Source: Acidimicrobiia bacterium
GTDB taxonomy: Bacteria; Actinomycetota; Acidimicrobiia; Spongiisociales; ZC4RG35
Direction of reading: 5' to 3'
Length of the DNA stretch: 10,115 nt
Assembly (NCBI GenBank): GCA_003230435.1
Contig: QIDW01000196.1
Location: 1 to 10,115, forward strand
Numbering within the stretch: position 1 is the first letter of the stretch; every line of letters begins with the position of its first letter. The notes under the pieces were generated by a model. That model was not told the DNA's origin. It saw only the letters and a list, made by a program, of their open reading frames with translations, and ran no database searches. The position numbers were made by a program, and so were the translations under genes. Of this stretch, positions 6,139 through 10,115 are shown in pieces.

Positions 6139-6627
6139 GTGACGCACGCTTCCCTGATGGTGGTTGACCACCTACCAGCTTGGACTTCGAATCGACTGAA
6201 ACGACTCACTCGTGCATCGAAGAAGTATCTCGTAGACGCCTCCCTGGTGGGTGCAACACTCGGCCTGGACACCGATGCTGTAATTCGAGACGGAGATCTC
6301 CTTGGACGCCTGCTTGGTAACTTCGTCGCCGCTCAGTTGCGAGCAGAAGCGACGGTCGCTCACTCGCGCCCGCGGCTGCATCACCTCCGTCAGGAACAGG
6401 GCCGCCACGAGATCGACGTGGTTGGCGAGCTTGGTGGGTGGCAGATCATCGCAATCGAGATCAAGGCATCCAGTGCGCCTTCAGCGGGAGATGCTCGCCA
6501 CTTGCGATGGCTCCATGACCAGCTCGCGGACCGATTCGTGGGCGGCGTGGTGATCCAGACCGGAACCCATTCCTTTAAGCTCGACGATGGAGTCGTTGCC
6601 GCTCCGATCTCAACGCTTTGGGCGTAG
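6139..6627 (+). pseudogene. DUF4143 C-terminal remnant of an AAA ATPase gene
   Basis: The frame from about 6145 to TAG 6625-6627 encodes the C-terminal DUF4143 domain found in AAA-type ATPases of the AAA_14/DUF4143 group, which are usually about 400 residues. Recognisable parts are VVDHLPAWTSNRLKRL, KKYLVDASLVGATLG, DGDLLGRLLGNFVAAQLR, HHLRQEQGRHEID and IIAIEIKAS. HEID followed by EIK fits the PD-(D/E)xK nuclease-like motif of this domain. The ATPase half with Walker motifs is missing: the 90 bases between the FGE stop and this frame contain none of it. A 5' deletion is the simplest reading, leaving a gene tail. A short expressed protein from GTG 6139 or an upstream ATG at 6076 cannot be excluded, but neither has a convincing ribosome site. 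Confidence 0.7.
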
Positions 6628-6727
6628 GTAGGGCCAGTTGCAAAGCCGGTTTCTCCAAGTGGCCATACCCACCCGCAGACTGCTCCCGGCGGCGGACGCA
6701 GTGAATTGGTCGGGGTAGGGTCGGATT

Positions 6728-9643
6728 GTGCGCACCTCGGACCAGGACTTACTCAGACTCCTCGGACCGCTCGAACTGTTCGTAGGCGGAAAGCGGGTCG
6801 ATCCGGGTGGGCCGAATCAGCGGGCACTGCTTGCGTACCTCGTCCTGCGCGATGGCGAACCTGTCGCGATCCCGACGATCGTCGAGGCGGTCTGGGGGGA
6901 CGGTGCGCCCGAGGGTTCCGTGCGATCTCTCCGCACGTACGTGTCGAACCTGCGACGCCTGCTGGGCTCGGCGGTTGAGATACGGGGCGAGCAAGGCTCC
7001 TACCGCCTGACGCTGCGCAGCCTCGAGACCGACATCGACCTTTTTCGACGCGCTGTTGCAGATGCGGGCAGCATCGAGGATTCCCACGGTGTCGCGGCAG
7101 CGCTGGCGTCGGCACTCGATCTGTGGCGGGGCCCCATTCTGGTGGACCTGGATCGGCCGTGGGTTCTCGACGAATCGTCGATCCTCGAAAGCCAACGCGC
7201 CAACGCGGTCGCGCGATGGGCGGAAGCGACGATCGCCGATGGTGAACCCGAGAGCGTGATCCCGCAGATCGAACCGATGGTCGCGGAGGCGCCCCTCGAC
7301 GAACGGCTCACCGGGATCCTCATGCGTGCGTTGTATCAGTCCGGTCGACAGGCCGATGCTCTGGCCGTCTACCGGCGCTTGCGCAATATGCTGGCGGATC
7401 AGCTCGGCGTGCAACCGGGGCCCGAGTTGCGGAACCTCGAGGAACAGATCCTGATGCATGAGGTCACGGCCGATGGTGTCGAGCCGCGATGGCTGTTCCC
7501 CGTGCCCGCTTCCGACCTGGTAGGCCGCAGCGCGGAGATCGAAGACCTGCTTGCACGCACCGAACAGGTGCGGCTGCTGACGCTCACTGGCCCCGGCGGC
7601 GTCGGCAAGACTCGTCTCGCCGTGGAGGTCGGTCGACGAATCCTCGCAGATGGGACCCGGCCCGTGTTCTTCGCCGATCTGTCGGCGGTGCAGGACGAAT
7701 CCGCTGTTGACGCGGTGCTTGCATCGAGCGTGGGTGTCCAGCCCCATCCAGAAGCCGGGCCGCTCGTGAGCCTGATCGAGTATCTAGCGCCTCGATCGGC
7801 GATCTTCATCGTCGACAACTGTGAACATGTCGCCGATACGGCAGCCCGTGCGCTTGCTTCCCTTGTGCGGGGTTGTCCTCAGCTGACGGTGGTGGCAACG
7901 AGTCGTTCCTCGCTCTATGTTGACGGGGAGTACGACTGGCACACCCCCTCTCTCGCCATTCCCGACCGCGCCGACGTGTCCGCCGACGAACTCCTCCGGT
8001 GGCCCGCCATCGAGCTCTTGCTTCGACGGGCGCCGAGCATTTTCGAGTTGACCGATGCCAACGCCGGCGACGTCGTGGAGTTGTGCCGGAGCCTGGACGG
8101 GCTCCCGCTCGCTCTGGAGATCGCCGCGTCGCAGCTCGGCTCGATGACCCCTGCCGAGATCGTCGCCACGCTCGGGTCACGAGTCCAGCTCTCACGCACA
8201 GATGCATCGGGCGAGTCGCGCCACGCGACGCTCGACGCAACCGTCGGGTGGTCCTACGAGCTTCTCTCGGAACAACCTCGCGAACTGATCGTCCGACTCG
8301 GAGTGATGTCCGGTCGGTTCCTGTTCGAGGACGTTCTCGCAGTGTGTGCGCCGGTGACAGAGTCCCCGGAAGCGGTGCGACACCAGTTGTCGATGCTTGT
8401 GGACCAGTCCCTGGTGATGGCAGAGACCTCGGGAACCCGAACCACGTATCGCTTGCTGGAGACGATCCGTCGCTTCGCAATCGGTCACCTCGGTGAAGCC
8501 GAGCCTGGCGTGAGGAAGCGTCACGCTCGCCACTTCGCCCGCCTTGCGGAGGTCGAGGCAGCCCGCCTGCTGACGGGCGAGGAGCGCGACGCCATCGTCG
8601 AGATGTCCTCAGCGTACGACAACCTTCGTGGAGCGTTTCTATGGGCGATGGAGAACGAGGACCTGGAGTCGGCATCTGCGATCGTCGTCTCGCTTCCTGA
8701 CGGCGGTTACTGGAGATCTCGCTACGAGCTCGTCACCTGGTCGCGGTGGCTGTGGCAGAAAATGACGCCGAACGACCCCCGATGGCGAGCCGTGTCGGGA
8801 ACCGCATCCCGGGGGGCATGGATGGAGGGTCAGTTCGATGATGCCAGCGCCTTCGCTCGCGAGGCAGCCGCTGCCGAGGGCGTCGTCCCATCGATGTGTG
8901 GCTATCCCGAGGACGTCCTTGCAGATATCGCTCTCTATCGCGGTGATGCGAAGACCGCGCTGCTCCACTACTCCGGGGTGGCCGAGGCAGCTCGTGGGCA
9001 AGGTGACCTCACTAGGGAGGTGTGGGCCATGTACTACGTTTCGGTGACCGACGCGGTGCTCGGGCGATCCGCAGAGGCTGCCGATGCCGCTGCCCGGGCG
9101 CTGGCAGGTGCCAGGAAGACCGGTAACCCGACATCGCTCGCTTTCTCCCTCTATGCGAACGGTCTCGCCGTCAAGCACGAGAAGCCGCAAGAGGCGGGAG
9201 CGATGTTCGAGGAGGCCGTGATGATGGCCGATTCGGTTCGCAACGAGTGGTTCAGCGGCATCGCCCGGATGGAGCTCGCCTCGGTCAATACGGTGCACGG
9301 TGACGTCGACGAAGGGTTCAGAGACTTTGCCAGGGTTGTCGACCATTGGTTTCGCGCCGCAGACCACACGCAGCTGCGACACACGTGGCGCTACCTGACG
9401 CGGGCGCTGGCGGACGTGGGCCTGCACGATGGAGCTGCGGTTCTCGTTGGAGCCCTTCTCGCGAACACGGATTCGACGCTCACCCACCCTCATCGTCGCG
9501 TGCTGGGCGACATCGCTTCAGCGCTGGGTGACGCCCAGTACCGGCGGCTCACCATCAGGGGGTCCATCATGTCGGTGCCCGAACTGGTGACTGTCAGCCT
9601 CGACGCCATCGACACCGCGCTGGAACGCGAAAGAGCCGACTGA
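6728..9643 (+). CDS. AfsR-like BTAD/NB-ARC transcriptional regulator
   Basis: A 971-residue cytoplasmic regulator, close to the length of Streptomyces AfsR. Residues 8-97 form an OmpR-type winged helix for DNA binding (RALLAYLVLRDGEPVAI, then VRSLRTYVSNLRRLLG). Residues about 100-245 are the bacterial transcriptional activation domain (TDIDLFRRAV to QPGPELRNLEEQI). The NB-ARC ATPase has Walker A GPGGVGKT at 288-295, Walker B IFIVDNCEHV with D363, and GLPLAL at 458-463. Residues about 600-960 are alpha-helical and TPR-like, the usual signal-reception part. All nucleotide-binding motifs are intact, so it should work as an ATP-dependent switch activating transcription. GTG 6728 is chosen because the winged helix begins at residue 9; AGGG lies eight bases upstream. 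The gap 6628-6727 shows no clear promoter. The following intergenic region carries a matching operator-like array. Confidence 0.92.
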   Translation: MRTSDQDLLRLLGPLELFVGGKRVDPGGPNQRALLAYLVLRDGEPVAIPTIVEAVWGDGAPEGSVRSLRTYVSNLRRLLGSAVEIRGEQGSYRLTLRSLETDIDLFRRAVADAGSIEDSHGVAAALASALDLWRGPILVDLDRPWVLDESSILESQRANAVARWAEATIADGEPESVIPQIEPMVAEAPLDERLTGILMRALYQSGRQADALAVYRRLRNMLADQLGVQPGPELRNLEEQILMHEVTADGVEPRWLFPVPASDLVGRSAEIEDLLARTEQVRLLTLTGPGGVGKTRLAVEVGRRILADGTRPVFFADLSAVQDESAVDAVLASSVGVQPHPEAGPLVSLIEYLAPRSAIFIVDNCEHVADTAARALASLVRGCPQLTVVATSRSSLYVDGEYDWHTPSLAIPDRADVSADELLRWPAIELLLRRAPSIFELTDANAGDVVELCRSLDGLPLALEIAASQLGSMTPAEIVATLGSRVQLSRTDASGESRHATLDATVGWSYELLSEQPRELIVRLGVMSGRFLFEDVLAVCAPVTESPEAVRHQLSMLVDQSLVMAETSGTRTTYRLLETIRRFAIGHLGEAEPGVRKRHARHFARLAEVEAARLLTGEERDAIVEMSSAYDNLRGAFLWAMENEDLESASAIVVSLPDGGYWRSRYELVTWSRWLWQKMTPNDPRWRAVSGTASRGAWMEGQFDDASAFAREAAAAEGVVPSMCGYPEDVLADIALYRGDAKTALLHYSGVAEAARGQGDLTREVWAMYYVSVTDAVLGRSAEAADAAARALAGARKTGNPTSLAFSLYANGLAVKHEKPQEAGAMFEEAVMMADSVRNEWFSGIARMELASVNTVHGDVDEGFRDFARVVDHWFRAADHTQLRHTWRYLTRALADVGLHDGAAVLVGALLANTDSTLTHPHRRVLGDIASALGDAQYRRLTIRGSIMSVPELVTVSLDAIDTALERERAD

Positions 9644-9695
9644 GCTCACCGCTCCCCGTCCAGGTCCATCGATCCTGTTGTCGCCGGGGCAACTC

Positions 9696-9728
9696 CGTTG
9701 ATGGCTTTTTGACCTGTCGTTGATGTCG
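9696..9728 (+). promoter_or_regulatory. Three 11-bp phased TTGA repeats, candidate BTAD-regulator operator
   Basis: Three consecutive 11-mers are CGTTGATGGCT (9696-9706), TTTTGACCTGT (9707-9717) and CGTTGATGTCG (9718-9728). TTGA falls at 9698, 9709 and 9720, and the outer copies share CGTTGATG exactly. SARP and AfsR proteins bind direct repeats of about 7 bp spaced 11 or 22 bp at the -35 region of target promoters. The -10 side is weak: CACGGT (9735-9740) or TTATGC (9740-9745). Binding by the adjacent regulator is inferred from layout only. Confidence 0.45.
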
Positions 9729-9775
9729 CCGCGGCACGGTTATGCAGCAATGACGGGTCGAACAAGGAGAACGAT

Positions 9776-10115
9776 ATGACCTGGAACGTCAAGGGAAGCT
9801 ACTTCGAGACATGCAACTGTGAGGCTGCTTGTCCGTGCATATTCCTGAGCCCGCCGACCGAGAAGGACTGCACGGTGTTCGTGGGGTGGCACATCGAGCA
9901 TGGCGACTTTGAGGGCACGAAACTCGACGGCTTGAACGTCGCGTTGGCCGTTCTGTCGCCGGGGCACATGATGGAAGTGGAGTGGCAGGCTGCGCTGTAC
10001 TTCGACGACAGAGCAACCGAAGATCAGATGAACGCACTCGGTGCGATCTTCTCGGGGCAGGCCGGTGGGCATCCTGAGCGGTTGGCGAGCCACATCGGCA
10101 CCGTGCTGGGCGCGG
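9776..10115 (+). CDS. DUF1326 protein, 3' end outside the window
   Basis: ATG 9776 follows AGGAG (9765-9769) at a 6-base spacing, the best ribosome site in the window. The 113 residues present match DUF1326: YFETCNCEAACPCIF near the N-terminus, KDCTVFVGWHIEHGDFEG, LDGLNVALAVLSPGHMME, AALYFDDRA and FSGQAGGHPERLASHIG. Family members are about 200 residues, so roughly half is shown. Cysteines 13, 15, 19 and 21 form a CxCx3CxC cluster, with C32 after it, suggesting metal or redox binding. No biochemical function is established to my knowledge. DUF1326 genes are often next to genes for DUF2182 membrane proteins, which may follow beyond the edge. There is no signal peptide. Expression may depend on the upstream AfsR-like regulator. 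Confidence 0.88.
   Translation, partial: MTWNVKGSYFETCNCEAACPCIFLSPPTEKDCTVFVGWHIEHGDFEGTKLDGLNVALAVLSPGHMMEVEWQAALYFDDRATEDQMNALGAIFSGQAGGHPERLASHIGTVLGA

Noticed and set aside
7806..8675. Minus-strand 289-residue frame opposite the AfsR-like gene
   Set aside because: Its composition is Arg/Ser/Pro-rich, typical of antisense frames in G+C-rich genes; the plus frame has full domain support.
9678..9694. Terminator for the AfsR-like gene (GTTGTC/GGCAAC hairpin)
   Set aside because: The stem is only six pairs including a wobble, and the nearest T-run (9706-9710) is too far downstream.
1..10115. CRISPR array, toxin-antitoxin, retron or phage defence operon
   Set aside because: No regularly spaced repeats with spacers, no reverse transcriptase and no recognisable toxin or defence pair were seen; the DUF4143 piece alone does not make such a system.

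Overview
The window is G+C-rich DNA. Its gene content points to an actinobacterium: a BTAD/AfsR-type regulator, an unlinked-operon FGE/sulfatase pair, a DUF2652-SRPBCC protein, a DUF3024 protein, GTG starts and TANNNT-like -10 boxes. An Acidimicrobiia-like lineage is possible, but that rests on impression and not on any comparison.

Left region (1-2640) is a decayed integration hotspot. The 3' part of a CAT-anticodon tRNA (D-arm end through the discriminator base, no 5' half) occurs twice in direct orientation, at 99-150 and 2584-2635, about 2.5 kb apart. Each copy is preceded at the same distance (about 58 bp) by a conserved block of four AYGNGA hexamers spaced exactly 10 bp, and followed by a GC-rich hairpin. 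I read the two copies as right-hand attachment sites of elements accreted in tandem in one tRNA gene. The cargo between them is mostly wreckage: a truncated IS481-family transposase start, an unrecognised gene tail, and a DUF3024 gene broken by a frameshift and an in-frame stop. One gene looks intact: a DUF2652/cyclase-fold protein fused to an SRPBCC domain, with a promoter placed for a leaderless GTG start.

Middle region (2640-6627) holds a type I arylsulfatase (minus strand) divergent from its activating enzyme, the formylglycine-generating enzyme (plus strand). Their starts are only about 60 bp apart. The sulfatase has the CSPSR modification motif and the FGE has both catalytic cysteines, so they plausibly form a maturation pair. 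The sulfatase reads GKWDH where most type I sulfatases read GKWH. Downstream of FGE lies the orphan C-terminal DUF4143 domain of a broken AAA-ATPase gene.

Right region (6628-10115) holds a 971-aa AfsR-like regulator (winged helix, BTAD, NB-ARC ATPase, TPR-like C-terminus), followed by the start of a cysteine-rich DUF1326 gene that runs off the window. The 132-bp gap between them contains three TTGA-centred repeats spaced exactly 11 bp. That is the geometry of SARP/AfsR operators, so the regulator may control the downstream DUF1326 gene directly.
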